Source: Gammaproteobacteria bacterium (lineage in GTDB: Bacteria > Pseudomonadota > Gammaproteobacteria > JAABTG01). Taken from it: a stretch of 64,000 nt of DNA. Positions within the stretch are counted from its first letter, which is position 1; each line of letters opens with the position of its first letter. The notes under the pieces are model-generated. The model ran no database searches. It saw only the letters and a program-made list of their open reading frames with translations, and was not told the origin of the DNA. Both the position numbers and the translations under genes were made by a program. The stretch is taken from positions 546,116 through 610,115 of the forward strand of contig JAXHLS010000006.1 in NCBI GenBank assembly GCA_034522055.1, in the 5' to 3' direction. Shown piece by piece: positions 1-9,311 of this stretch.

Positions 1-31
1 CTCTGCTTTGGTACGGTTACGAGCCTCGAAC

Positions 32-2041
32 ATGTCATCAGACACGCCTCCCCGCGTCCTCGAAAACTTCTGGATCACCATGGCCGACGGCTGCTCCCTG
101 GCCGCCAAGATCTGGCTGCCACCTGATGCGGAGCAGAATCCCGTGCCCGCCATCCTGGAGTACATTCCCTACCGCAAGCGCGACCACAAGGCAGTGCGGG
201 ACGCGGAGATCCACGGCTTCTTCGCCCGTCACGGCTACGCCGGCGTGCGCGTGGACCTGCGGGGCAGCGGGGATTCGGAGGGGATCCTGCGGGACGAGTA
301 CCTGCAGCAGGAACTGGATGACGGCCTGGAGATCCTGCGCTGGCTCGCGGCCCAGCCCTGGTGCTCCGGCAAGGTGGGCCTGTTCGGCCTGTCCTGGGGG
401 GGATTCAACGGCCTGCAACTGGCGGCCCTCGGGCCGCCGGAACTGGGAGCGGTGATCTCCGTATGTTCGTCCGACGACCGCTACGCCGACGACGTCCACT
501 ACATGGGTGGGTGCCTGCTCACCGACAACCTCTCCTGGGCCTCCACCATGTTCGGCTTCAACTCCTGCCCGCCCGATCCCCGGTTAGTGGGTGAGCGGTG
601 GCGCGATATGTGGCTGGAGCGCCTCGAGGGCAGCGGTCTGTGGATCAAGAACTGGCTGGAGCATCAGCGCCGCGACGACTACTGGCGACATGCCTCGGTG
701 TGCGAGGACTACGATGCCATCCAGGTGCCGGTGATGGCGGTGAGTGGCTGGGCCGATGGCTACTCCAACACCGTGTTCAGGTTGCTGCGCCATCTCAAGG
801 TGCCTCGGCGGGGTTTGGTGGGGCCGTGGGGACACAAGTATCCCCACATGGGTGGGCCCGGACCCACCATCGACTTCCTCGGTGAGTGTGTGCGGTGGTG
901 GGACCAGTGGCTGAAGGGCATCGACCGCGGGGTGGACAAGGACCCCATGCTGCGGGCCTGGATGCTGGACCGCCGCGATCCGCTGCAACCGGAGATCACG
1001 GGTCATTGGGTGGGCGAGGAGCAGTGGCCCAGCCCTCGCGTCCACCCCCGCAGCTTCGCCATCGACCGCCGTGGCCTGCTGCCAGAGGACCACGACACGG
1101 CCATGGAGGGAGACGAACTCACCATACAGAGCCCCCTTCACGTAGGCCTGTTCGCCGGCAAGTGGTGCTCTTATGCGGAGGTCATGGATCTGCCTTCGGA
1201 CCAGCGCCTGGAGGATGGCGGCTCGCTGGTCTTCGACACCCTGCCCTTGGAGGATGATCTAGAGATGTTAGGGGCGGCGGAGGTGGAGCTGGATCTCAGC
1301 GCCGACAAGCCCGTGGCGATGGTGGCGGTACGCCTGTCCGATGTGGCGCCCAACGACCGCTCCACGCGAGTTACCTTCGGCGTGCTCAATCTCACCCATC
1401 GCAACGGCCATCATGAGCCTGTCGAACTCCACCCCGGCCACCGCTATCGGGTGCGGGTCCAGCTCAATGAGATCGCCCAGCGCTTCTGGGCCGGCCACCG
1501 CATCCGGCTCGCCATCTCGAGTTCCTACTGGCCACTGGCCTGGCCCGCCCCGGAACCGGTACGCCTGACCCTTTACACCGAGGGCTGCCGCCTGCACCTG
1601 CCGCAGCGCCGGTTGCGGCCAGAGGATAGCGACCTGCGGGATCTCGGCCAGCCGCGCCAGGCCCCTGCACCGGCCACCACCCTGCTGGCGCCGGCCCAGC
1701 GTCAATGGACGGTGCGCCACAACCTCGCCACCAACGAGGTGGTGCTCGACGTAGTCAACAACGATGCCCGGCTGCGCCTCGACGACCTCGGCCTGGCTTT
1801 CGGTCGCAATGTTGAGGAGCATTACAGCTATCGCAACGAGCGTTACGATACGGTGCGTGGCGAGGTCACCCACGAGCGGAGCTTCGAGCGGGGCGACTGG
1901 CAGGTGCGCACGGTCACCCGCACCGTGCTTGTCTCTACCCGCACCCATTTCGTGATTCGAGCCACCCTGGACGCCTACGAGGGCGATGTCCGCGTCTTCA
2001 GCAAGAGCTGGGACGAGTCCGTGGCACGGGACTACATCTGA
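32..2041 (+). CDS. CocE/NonD family serine hydrolase (peptidase S15-like), intact copy
   Basis: Predicted cytoplasmic alpha/beta hydrolase of the X-Pro dipeptidyl-peptidase/cocaine esterase class, 669 residues from the ATG at 32; a TTG eight codons upstream is also in frame. The nucleophile elbow GLSWGG places the catalytic Ser at about 121. Asp in SGWADGYSN (about 242) and His in GPWGHKYPH (about 268) complete a plausible triad. The C-terminal half has the jelly-roll domain typical of the family. No signal peptide is seen. The ATP-grasp gene starts 15 bases downstream, so the two are probably co-transcribed. A frameshifted paralogue of both genes lies at 4758-7562. The substrate is unknown; an amide or ester made by the ATP-grasp partner is an inference. 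The window edge may hide an upstream operon member. Confidence 0.9.
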   Translation: MSSDTPPRVLENFWITMADGCSLAAKIWLPPDAEQNPVPAILEYIPYRKRDHKAVRDAEIHGFFARHGYAGVRVDLRGSGDSEGILRDEYLQQELDDGLEILRWLAAQPWCSGKVGLFGLSWGGFNGLQLAALGPPELGAVISVCSSDDRYADDVHYMGGCLLTDNLSWASTMFGFNSCPPDPRLVGERWRDMWLERLEGSGLWIKNWLEHQRRDDYWRHASVCEDYDAIQVPVMAVSGWADGYSNTVFRLLRHLKVPRRGLVGPWGHKYPHMGGPGPTIDFLGECVRWWDQWLKGIDRGVDKDPMLRAWMLDRRDPLQPEITGHWVGEEQWPSPRVHPRSFAIDRRGLLPEDHDTAMEGDELTIQSPLHVGLFAGKWCSYAEVMDLPSDQRLEDGGSLVFDTLPLEDDLEMLGAAEVELDLSADKPVAMVAVRLSDVAPNDRSTRVTFGVLNLTHRNGHHEPVELHPGHRYRVRVQLNEIAQRFWAGHRIRLAISSSYWPLAWPAPEPVRLTLYTEGCRLHLPQRRLRPEDSDLRDLGQPRQAPAPATTLLAPAQRQWTVRHNLATNEVVLDVVNNDARLRLDDLGLAFGRNVEEHYSYRNERYDTVRGEVTHERSFERGDWQVRTVTRTVLVSTRTHFVIRATLDAYEGDVRVFSKSWDESVARDYI

Positions 2042-2056
2042 TAAGGCTGGATACCC

Positions 2057-3355
2057 ATGACCAAGAAAAACGTCTTCATCATCGGCCTGGACTCCTTCAA
2101 CCTCGACAAGCTGAAGCGCCTGCCCCAGGCCGGGGAGTGCGCCTTCCACGCGGCCCTGGACGTAAGCGACATCCGCAACATCGATGCCTTCGACGTGCCG
2201 GCCCTCATCGACAAGGCGACGGCGACCATGGAGGCCTTCGACGGCACCGTCGATGCCGTGGCCAGCTACTGGGACTTTCCCGGTACCCTGATGGTGGCGA
2301 TCCTGGCGGAGCGCTTTGGCGTGCCCGGCCCGTCCCTGGCCGCCATGTTCAAGTGCGAGCATAAATACTGGAGTCGCCTCGAGCAGCAGAAGGCCATCCC
2401 GGCCAATATCCCGCCCTTTCGTGCCTTCGACCCCCACGATGACAACGCCTACGGCAAACTGCAGCTCATGCCCCCGTTCTGGATCAAGCCCATCAAGTCC
2501 TACCGCTCATTCCTTGCCTTCGAGATCAGCGACGAGCACCAGTTCCATGCCGTGATGGAGATCTGCCGGGAGCGTCAGGGCTTCATCGTCGAGCCCTTCC
2601 GGGAGCTGTTGAAGGCCTACGACATGCCCGATGAGATCGCCGGGATGAGCGAGACCTTCGTGGCCGAATCCCCCATCGGTGGCGCCCAGTGCACCCTGGA
2701 GGGCTACGTCCACGAGGGTAACGTGGTGGTCTACGGCGTGGTGGACTCCATCCGTACCCCCGACAGCTCGTCCTTTTCCCGCTACGAGTATCCTTCGTCC
2801 CTGCCTCTGGAGATCCAGCATCGAATGATCGACGTGGCACGGCTTGCCGTGGGCCAAATCGGGCTCGACAACTGCCCCTTCAACGTGGAGTTCTTCTACG
2901 ACCAGACGGCCGACAAGGTCTGGTTGTTGGAGATCAACCCGCGGGTATCCCAGGCCCATACCGACATGTTCGAGAAGGTGGTCGGCATCTCCCACCTGTC
3001 GGTGATGGTGGACCTTGCCCTCGGGCGCAAGCCCAAGCCCCTGGAGCGTGGTGGCCAGTTCAATGTGGCCGCCCACTTCATGTTGCGCACCGTGGACAGC
3101 GGCTGCGTGACGCGCATACCCAGCGACGAGGCCATCGCTCGCCTGGCTCAGCGCCAGCCGGGCACCCGGGTCAAGATCGCGGTCAGGCCGGGCCAACATC
3201 TCAAAGAGTTGCAGGGCCAGGACATGTACAGCTTCGAGTTGGCCCAGGTCTTCATCGGCGGGCGCGATCAGATGGATTTGCTGGACAAGTACGACGAGGC
3301 CCTCACGGCCCTGCAGTTCGATATCGAGAAGGACCCCGATGTAGTCGTGTCCTGA
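2057..3355 (+). CDS. ATP-grasp domain protein, intact copy
   Basis: A 432-residue protein of the ATP-grasp superfamily, which typically couples ATP hydrolysis to carboxylate-amine ligation. Residues 1-110 form an N-terminal pre-ATP-grasp region. WIKPIK (about 142-147) supplies the ATP-binding Lys. Metal-binding acidic residues appear in FNVEFF (Glu 278) and LEINPR (Glu 292, Asn 294, Arg 296). A C-terminal segment of about 60 residues is also conserved in the truncated paralogue at 6841-7562. It follows the CocE-type hydrolase at 32-2041 by 15 bases, and the same order is repeated in the second pair. No substrate can be assigned. The superfamily call is firm; the role in a peptide-like product pathway is inference. 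Confidence 0.88.
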   Translation: MTKKNVFIIGLDSFNLDKLKRLPQAGECAFHAALDVSDIRNIDAFDVPALIDKATATMEAFDGTVDAVASYWDFPGTLMVAILAERFGVPGPSLAAMFKCEHKYWSRLEQQKAIPANIPPFRAFDPHDDNAYGKLQLMPPFWIKPIKSYRSFLAFEISDEHQFHAVMEICRERQGFIVEPFRELLKAYDMPDEIAGMSETFVAESPIGGAQCTLEGYVHEGNVVVYGVVDSIRTPDSSSFSRYEYPSSLPLEIQHRMIDVARLAVGQIGLDNCPFNVEFFYDQTADKVWLLEINPRVSQAHTDMFEKVVGISHLSVMVDLALGRKPKPLERGGQFNVAAHFMLRTVDSGCVTRIPSDEAIARLAQRQPGTRVKIAVRPGQHLKELQGQDMYSFELAQVFIGGRDQMDLLDKYDEALTALQFDIEKDPDVVVS

Positions 3356-3534
3356 GCCATGGGCGAGGGGTGGTGACCTGCCCGCCGGCCTCCGGGCCGC
3401 CGGCGGTCCTCAAGGCCGGGGTAGGGTGCCGGGGAATCTCCTCGGGCCTTGCCGCGGGCGATGCCTACCGGATAGGCCGGGGAGGCCGTGAATGCACCTG
3501 TGGCCGCAGGTGTAGCATCATTCGGAGCCGGTAC

Positions 3535-3933
3535 TCAGCGCTCGGATTCGGCGAGACCATCCAGGGCATCGGGGACGGCGGCGGTGCGGAATTGTACGAG
3601 GGTGGTGGTGCCATCGGCACTGTCGATGCGCAGGCCCTGATGGGCATCGCCGATGCGCCGGCTGTATAGGGCCACCACATCGTCCACCACAAGGGATACC
3701 CCATCGTCCCCGTCCCCCGCCGTCACCACCACGGCGGTGCGCCCGCCGCTGGTTTGGGTCGTGACCCCGGTGAGGGGACGGTAGCCCGCCATCAGCGGTG
3801 TGGCCTCGGCGCCCTCGTCGGCGGCCTCGCGCGTCGCCAGACGACTAACCTCCACCAGCCAGCCATGGTGCTGGTCGCCGAATCGGGCGCAGAAGGCAGC
3901 CCATTCCCGGGGTGGTATCTCGATGTTATCCAT
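3535..3933 (-). CDS. DUF5335 family protein
   Basis: A 132-residue protein starting at the ATG at 3933, chosen because GGAGAG lies just upstream on the minus strand; a longer reading frame extends to 3984 without a better site. IPPREWAAF at the N-terminus, HHGWLVEV at about 25-32 and the C-terminal IDSADGTTTLVQFR match the DUF5335 pattern as I recall it. No catalytic motif, signal peptide or membrane segment is visible. The function of the family is unknown. It stands alone between the intact hydrolase/ATP-grasp pair and the repeat-bearing gap. Confidence 0.7.
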   Translation of the reverse strand: MDNIEIPPREWAAFCARFGDQHHGWLVEVSRLATREAADEGAEATPLMAGYRPLTGVTTQTSGGRTAVVVTAGDGDDGVSLVVDDVVALYSRRIGDAHQGLRIDSADGTTTLVQFRTAAVPDALDGLAESER

Positions 3934-3984
3934 GGCGCTCTCCGGATTCCTGTGTCGAAGGCCCGCGTAGGTCAACCTGGACAT

Positions 3985-4419
3985 CGTGCACCCGCACCCA
4001 CCGCCCTCGTCGGTGCCCTACTGTCAAAATATAGCCCATAGTACGGCAGGCCGAGTGGCATATCGCAGAGTTGGATGCCGCCGAGAGGTAACAAAACCGG
4101 GCTCGTCAGCAGAATTCGTGGGTGTAGTAGAGAAGAATTTTCTCTCGCCAAGACGCCAAGAACGCCAAGAAATCAGCAGTCTCTTCTAACCAACCGATGA
4201 ACGATGCGGGTAATCCCGTGCTTCAAGAGCGCCTCGCCGTTGTGAGCAAGTACCCGAGTCTCCTATCAACGATCGGCCTCCCAACCGCGTCTTGCGTCAT
4301 GTACCCAATTCCTTGGCGCTCTTGGCGCTCTTGGCGAGAGCCTGTGGTTCGTTGCGCAAAAACCAACTCGAACGTGGAGCCCGCCACCACTATTTGTCCA
4401 TACGCACCATATACATGGC
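3985..4419. other. Non-coding stretch with an inverted-repeat element
   Basis: No convincing gene is seen here. The stretch holds the inverted repeat arms at 4141-4173 and 4307-4340. The 133 bases between the arms contain only a short open frame from 4197 with no family match that I recognise. Confidence 0.6.
4141..4340. repeat. Inverted-repeat element with CGCCAAG-type arms
   Basis: The left arm (4141-4173) reads CTCTCGCCAAGACGCCAAG and continues with further CGCCAAG units. The right arm (4307-4340) is its reverse complement with a few mismatches. Each arm is itself built of roughly 8-9-base tandem units. Similar GCCAAG/GCAAAG-rich inverted repeats are scattered through many proteobacterial genomes. 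The element is MITE-like, about 200 bases, and encodes no recognisable protein. Whether it moved here is unknown. Confidence 0.7.
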
Positions 4420-4638
4420 GCTCGCCGCGAAAGCCGGTGCGCTATGACTTTCTCGACTTCAGCACCGTGGAGGCGCGGCGGCGCGATTGCGAACGCGAGG
4501 TGCGGCTCAACCGGCGCCTCGCGGGTGGCATCTATCTGGGCATGGTGGCACACCGATGATCACACCGTCCACGACCACGACAAATGGCGCGTCCGCGCCC
4601 GCGACTACATCGAACTGGGCCTCCGTCATGGGCCCTGA
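4420..4638 (+). pseudogene. Remnant of a COG2187-type phosphotransferase/ATP-binding protein
   Basis: In the frame ending at 4559 the translation [19 protein letters not shown], followed by [17 protein letters not shown], matches the conserved N-terminal block of COG2187 (aminoglycoside-phosphotransferase-like) proteins. There is no proper start, and the frame stops after about 45 recognisable residues. In another frame, KWRVRARDYIELGLRHGP ending at 4638 could be the C-terminal tail of the same gene. That would give a gene with both ends kept and the middle lost, but the second assignment is tentative. Confidence 0.6.
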
Positions 4639-4757
4639 GGCGGCCGGTTTCGACGTTCTCCTCGGGTGCCATACTATGGGTGAGGGGAGCGGGTGGGAAC
4701 CGCATCAACGGCCGAACCATCCGCTTTTGACATCACCACAGTCTCAGGGGAGGCCCC

Positions 4758-6780
4758 ATGCGGATCGTCACCCGCTTTCCCAACAACATCATCGAGATCG
4801 AAAACGCCTGGATCCCCATGGCCGACGGCAAGCGGCTGGCGGCCCGGCTGTGGCTGCCCGCAGGCGCCGAGGAGGAGCCGGTACCGGCGGTGCTCGAATA
4901 TATCCCCTACCGCAAACGCGATTCCATGCGTGCGCGGGATAGTCAGATCTATCCTTATTTCGCCGGCCATGGCTATGCCGGTGTGCGCGTGGATCTGCGT
5001 GGCAGCGGGGATTCGGACGGCGTACTGCGGGACGAATACCTGCAGCAGGAACTCGATGACGGTATCGCCATACTCCAATGGCTGGAGCAGCAGCCGTGGT
5101 GCAACGGGCGAGTCGGCATGATGGGCATTTCCTGGGGTGGCTTCAACGGCTTGCAGCTCGCCGCCATGCGCCCCCCGCAGCTGCATGCCATCATCACCGC
5201 CTCCTCGACCGATGACCGTTATGCCGACGATGTCCATCACATGGGGGGCTGCCTGCTGGGCGACAACCTGTCCTGGGCCTCCACCATGTTCTCCTACAAC
5301 TCCTGTCCACCGGATCCCGCCATCGTCGGCGAGGGTTGGCGGTCGATGTGGTTCGAGCGCCTGCGGGAGAGCGGCCTGTGGCTGGAGAAATGGCTGCGTC
5401 ATCAACGCCGCGATGGGTACTGGAAGCACGGTTCGATCTGCGAGGACTACGATGCCGTGCAGTGTCCGGTGATGGCCGTCAGTGGCTGGGCCGATGGCTA
5501 TTCGAACGCGGTCTTCCGGCTGCTGGAGCATCTCACGGTGCCGCGCCAGGGCCTGATCGGACCCTGGGGGCACAAATACCCGCACATCGGTCAACCTGGT
5601 CCGGCCATCGGTTTTCTGCAGGAGGCGCTGCGCTGGTGGGACCACTGGCTCAAAGACATGGAGAACGGGGTCATGGACGAACCCATGCTGCGCGTGTGGA
5701 TGCAGGACAGCGCCCCCCCACTCCCCGTTACGCCATGCGCCCCGGGCGCTGGGTGGGGAGAGCAGCTGGCCGTCGTCCCACATCGAGACGCGGGAATTGC
5801 GGCTCGCGCCCGCCCGCATGCTGGTCACACAGCAGGAGGCCGTGTCGTCGGAAGCACGTAATCTGCAATCCCCGCTGGGCCTCGGACTCTTCGCCGGTAA
5901 ATGGTGTTCCTATGCCGCCGCGCCGGATCTCCCCCATGATCAGCGCCAGGAGGACGGGGGGGCACTGGTCTATGACAGTGAACCCTTGAGCGCCCCCCTG
6001 GAAATACTCGGTGCGCCCGTCGTGGAACTGGAGATCGAGGCCGATCAGCCGGTCGCCATGCTGGCGGTGCGGTTGTCCGACATCGCGCCGGACAACAAGG
6101 CCACACGCGTGACCTACGGCCTGCTGAACCTGACCCACCGCAACAGTTTCGAGCAGCCGGAGCCCCTGGTGCCGGGCCAGCGCTACCTGGTGCGGATCCC
6201 CCTCAACCATATTGCGCAGGCCTTCCCCCGCGGCCACCAGTTGCGGCTGGCGGTGTCGACCTCTTACTGGCCCCTGGCCTGGCCGGCGCCCCGTTCAACC
6301 CGGGTCAAGGTGTTCACGGGCAAGAGCCGGATGTTGCTCCCCGTGCGGGCACCGCGCGCGGACGATGGGCAACTTGCCGCGTTCGGGCCGCCCGAGGCCG
6401 CCAGCCCCCTACAGACCCGGGTCATCACGCCGGAGCACCACAACTGGCGTGTCATTCGCGATCTGGCGGACGATATTTCCACTCTCGAGGTCATCAACGA
6501 CCACGGTGTCGTCCATATCGACGAGATCGGCCTTGAGATGGGCCGTAAGGCCATCGAGTGGTACACCTATCAGGACGACGACTTCAATTCAGTCAAGGGC
6601 GAGACGCTCTGGGAGACCCGCCTGGCACGCGAGGAATGGTGCGTCATGACCCGCACCCGCACCGTCCTTACCTCGACCGCAACCGAGTTCCATCTGCGCG
6701 CCGAACTCGACGCCTATGAAGGTGACAAGCGGGTTTTTTCCGAAAACTGGGACCATGTCATTGAACGCGATCTGGTATGA
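4758..6780 (+). pseudogene. CocE/NonD family hydrolase, second copy, two frameshifts
   Basis: Paralogue of the hydrolase at 32-2041, collinear with it over the whole length. The ATG at 4758 follows GGGGAGG. The frame is normal through the GISWGG nucleophile, SGWADGYSN and GPWGHKYPH to about 5712. It then shifts near a run of seven C (5713-5719) and again near GGGG (5755-5758), after which it continues to the stop at 6780. Both shifts are repaired by adding one base, so they may be sequencing errors; if real, the gene is broken about halfway. The reconstructed product would be about 673 residues. It precedes a second ATP-grasp copy that is certainly damaged. Confidence 0.85.
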
Positions 6781-6840
6781 AGGCGTTCGAGTCGGAGACA
6801 TGGGCCCGAAATATCTAATGCGACAGATAAGGATGGTTTG

Positions 6841-7562
6841 ATGGGCAAGAACGTATTCGTCGTGGGCGCGGACGCCTTCAACATGCGCAAGGTCCGGGCC
6901 CTCGATATCCAGGTCGATCACCGGATCCATGAACTGCTCAGTTTCGAGGAGGTGAAAGACGGCGGCCGCTATCCGGTGGAGGCGTGTCTCCGATTGGCCG
7001 AAGAACGCCTTGAGGCATTCGACGGGACCATTGACGCCATCGTGGGCTATTGGGACTTTCCCGTCACCGCGCTGGTGGCCATCCTGTGCCGGCGTCACGA
7101 GCTTCCCTTGCCGTCCCTGGAGAGTGTGCTGCGCTGCGAACACAAATACTGGAGCCGTGTCGAACAACGAAGGGTGCTGCCGGACCTGACGCCGCGTTTC
7201 TCCGAGGTAGATCCCTTCGACGATGCGGCCGTCGATGCCATCGATGTGCCCTATCCGTTGTGGATAAAACCCATCAAGGGGACCGACTCCCTGCTGGCCT
7301 TCAAGGTCAGGAGCGATGCCGAGCTGTATTGATCGAAGTCAAGGTCAAGCAGGGCATGCGCCTCGCCGACCTGCTGGAACAGGACAGCTACAGCTACGAT
7401 ATCGCCCATGTCCATACGGGGGCCAGAAACCGGCAGGCCCTGCTCGAGAAATACAATCGCATCCTCGAGGCCCTGCATTTCGATTTCGCACCCGTGGAGG
7501 AGAACCAGGAGGTCGCTCCAGACGTTGTCGGAATAACAGAAAAGAGTGATCTGGAGAATTGA
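6841..7562 (+). pseudogene. ATP-grasp protein, second copy, core deleted
   Basis: Paralogue of the ATP-grasp gene at 2057-3355. It starts at the ATG at 6841 after AAGGATGG. The first 160 or so residues align through WIKPIKG and LLAFKVRSDAELY, then a stop is met at about 7330. The sequence resumes in another frame as IEVKVKQGMRLADLLEQ, which equals the last 60 residues of the intact copy. Roughly 205 residues are missing, including the EINPR metal-binding block, so the product cannot be an active ATP-grasp enzyme. The loss is far too large to be a base-call error. Confidence 0.88.
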
Positions 7563-7652
7563 TGGGTATGAAAACCCTGTGGGGGCACGTCATGTCCCCT
7601 CAAGGGAGTCGTCGTGTCGGGGCTGGGGGGTGGTCGCCGGCGTCCTGTCCGA

Positions 7653-8651
7653 TCACTCCATCCCCATCAGTTTCTGGATGGAACCGCCTTCGTGGACGCG
7701 GCCTACGGCGTGCGCCAGCATGGGGGCGACATCCAGTACCGCCAGCTTGTCTCGAGCCGCGGTGCCGTCCAGGCGAAAGGGGGGGATGCTATCGGTGACC
7801 ACCAACGCGTCGAGGGCCGGATCGTTGAGGGTGGTGGCGGCATCGCCCGTGAACAGCCCGTGGGTGGCGGCGGCGTAGATCCGCGCCGCGCCATGGTCAC
7901 GGCAGGCGCGGGCGGCCCGCACCAGGGTGCCGCCGCTGCTCACCATATCGTCAATGACGATGACCGTACGGCCTTCCATCTCCCCCACCACCGCTTGGCC
8001 TGTGACCTCGCCGCCGCTGCGGTACTTCTCCAGGAAGGCACTGCCGGGTTCGCTCCCCAGCCGCCGCCCCAGCAGTTGGCGGAAGGCCTCGGCGCGTTTG
8101 GCACCGCCCACATCCGGTGATACCACCACCGGCGGCTCCTTCAGCAATGGAGCAAAATGTTCCACGAACAGGGTGCGGGCGGTCAGGTGATAGGCCGTGC
8201 GCCGGAAGGCGTTCTCGAATGCGGCCGGGTTGTGGACATCCAGGGCCAGTATCCGGTCCGTGCCTACCGCCTCGATGAGTTGGGCGATGTAGCGGGTGGC
8301 GAGGGGGTCGCGGGACTTGGTGCGCCGGTCCTTGCGGGCATAGCACAGGTAGGGCAGCACAGCGGTGATCCGGGCCGCCGCGGCGTCCTTGAGGCTGCCG
8401 AGGAAGAACAGCAGGCGGACCAGCTTGTCATTGACGCTTAAGTTGTCATCGCCATACAGGGACTGCACCACGAAGACATCGCGGTTACTCACGTTCTCCA
8501 GGGGACGGGCCTTGTGCTCGCCGTCGTCGAAGGAGCGCTCTTCGTGGTCGGCCAGGGTGATGCCCAGGTGGCTCGCCATGCGCGTGCCGAGATCCCCGGA
8601 CTCACTCAAGGCAAAAAGACGCAGGTCAGGGTTGCCCACTATTCCTGCCAT
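7653..8651 (-). CDS. prs: Ribose-phosphate pyrophosphokinase family protein
   Basis: A 332-residue member of the PRPP synthetase family, which makes 5-phosphoribosyl pyrophosphate from ribose 5-phosphate and ATP. Visible hallmarks are YARKDRRTKSRDPLATR in the N-terminal catalytic half, VVSPDVGGAKRAEAFRQLLG, and the PRPP-binding loop VIVIDDMVSSGGTL near the middle of the C-terminal half. Its length is slightly above the usual 310-320. It overlaps the 3' end of a broken phosphoribosyltransferase gene upstream by a few bases. Because it sits in an accessory region rather than beside ispE, it may be a second, specialised copy; this cannot be tested from the window. Confidence 0.85.
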   Translation of the reverse strand: MAGIVGNPDLRLFALSESGDLGTRMASHLGITLADHEERSFDDGEHKARPLENVSNRDVFVVQSLYGDDNLSVNDKLVRLLFFLGSLKDAAAARITAVLPYLCYARKDRRTKSRDPLATRYIAQLIEAVGTDRILALDVHNPAAFENAFRRTAYHLTARTLFVEHFAPLLKEPPVVVSPDVGGAKRAEAFRQLLGRRLGSEPGSAFLEKYRSGGEVTGQAVVGEMEGRTVIVIDDMVSSGGTLVRAARACRDHGAARIYAAATHGLFTGDAATTLNDPALDALVVTDSIPPFRLDGTAARDKLAVLDVAPMLAHAVGRVHEGGSIQKLMGME

Positions 8652-8880
8652 GCCCGCGCCAGGTAGCCCCTGACCTCGTCGTCGCTGAGTTGGGGGAAAG
8701 ACTGGTACCGATGATCATGACATCCAGGGGTGCGTCGATGCGGCGTGCCACCTCGTAGGCCACCGGTAGCCCGCCACGGGGCAGGGCCAGCACCAGCACG
8801 TCGTCGCGCCCGGCGTAGTCCGTGAGGGCCTCGCCGAGGGACTGGCCAGCGGTCGTGCGGTCGGCGATGGGCAGCTCCAT
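8639..8880 (-). pseudogene. Phosphoribosyltransferase (COG1926-like), middle deleted
   Basis: From the ATG at 8880 the reading MELPIADRTTAGQSLGEAL, then DVLVLALPRGGLPVAYEVAR, is the N-terminal 60 residues of a COG1926-type phosphoribosyltransferase. At about 8700 the frame changes and ends with SFPQLSDDEVRGYLARAW, which resembles the C-terminus of the same family. About 130 central residues, including the PRPP-binding loop, are missing. The stop overlaps the start of the PRPP synthetase gene, so the two were probably an operon. Confidence 0.75.
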
Positions 8881-8891
8881 GGTCAGGTCGC

Positions 8892-9185
8892 CTATAACAC
8901 GGTGTAGGTGACGCAGACGGCGCCGTCGCCATCGCGGCCCACGAACACGTGGGCGGCCGTGCACTCGAGGTCATTGTTGAAGACGCAATCCCGTACCTTG
9001 CAGGCACCGACCCCGGCGATGTTCATTTCATCGGGTTCGATGTCACCCTGGACCATGGTGTCGCAGGCGGGGCTCACGCCATTGCCTATGGTGATGGCCT
9101 TGGCATGGCAGGTATCGTCGGAATTGTAGGCACAATCGCTGACCTCACAGCCCGCGATGACCGGCACGTTAAGGGTGATTTCCAT
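8892..9185 (-). CDS. DUF1540-type cysteine-rich protein, two repeats
   Basis: A 97-residue protein with a strong ribosome binding site (GGGAGGTAAC) before the ATG at 9185. Two similar Cys clusters are visible: C-EVSD-C-AYNSDDT-C with a following C at about 41, and C-KVRD-C-VFNNDLE-C with a final C at about 91. This spacing is that of DUF1540, a small presumed metal-binding module of unknown function. It lies immediately upstream of the broken phosphoribosyltransferase and the PRPP synthetase on the same strand, in probable operon order. Confidence 0.82.
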   Translation of the reverse strand: MEITLNVPVIAGCEVSDCAYNSDDTCHAKAITIGNGVSPACDTMVQGDIEPDEMNIAGVGACKVRDCVFNNDLECTAAHVFVGRDGDGAVCVTYTVL

Positions 9186-9311
9186 CGTGTTACCTCCCGG
9201 CTGATGTCTCGGTACGATGTGAAAGGGCCGTTTCCCGGCCTTCCATAGGGCCGACTGTGGATTACGGTGGCCCGGTCTTCATTACGGTATATCAATTCAC
9301 CGCGGCTCGAT

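Noticed and set aside
1268-2437. 389-codon minus-strand frame across the hydrolase/ATP-grasp junction
   Set aside because: It overlaps two well supported plus-strand genes and has no family signature.
4487-4942. 151-codon plus-strand frame overlapping the second hydrolase start
   Set aside because: Its second half is out of frame within the hydrolase, and only the first part overlaps the COG2187-like relic.
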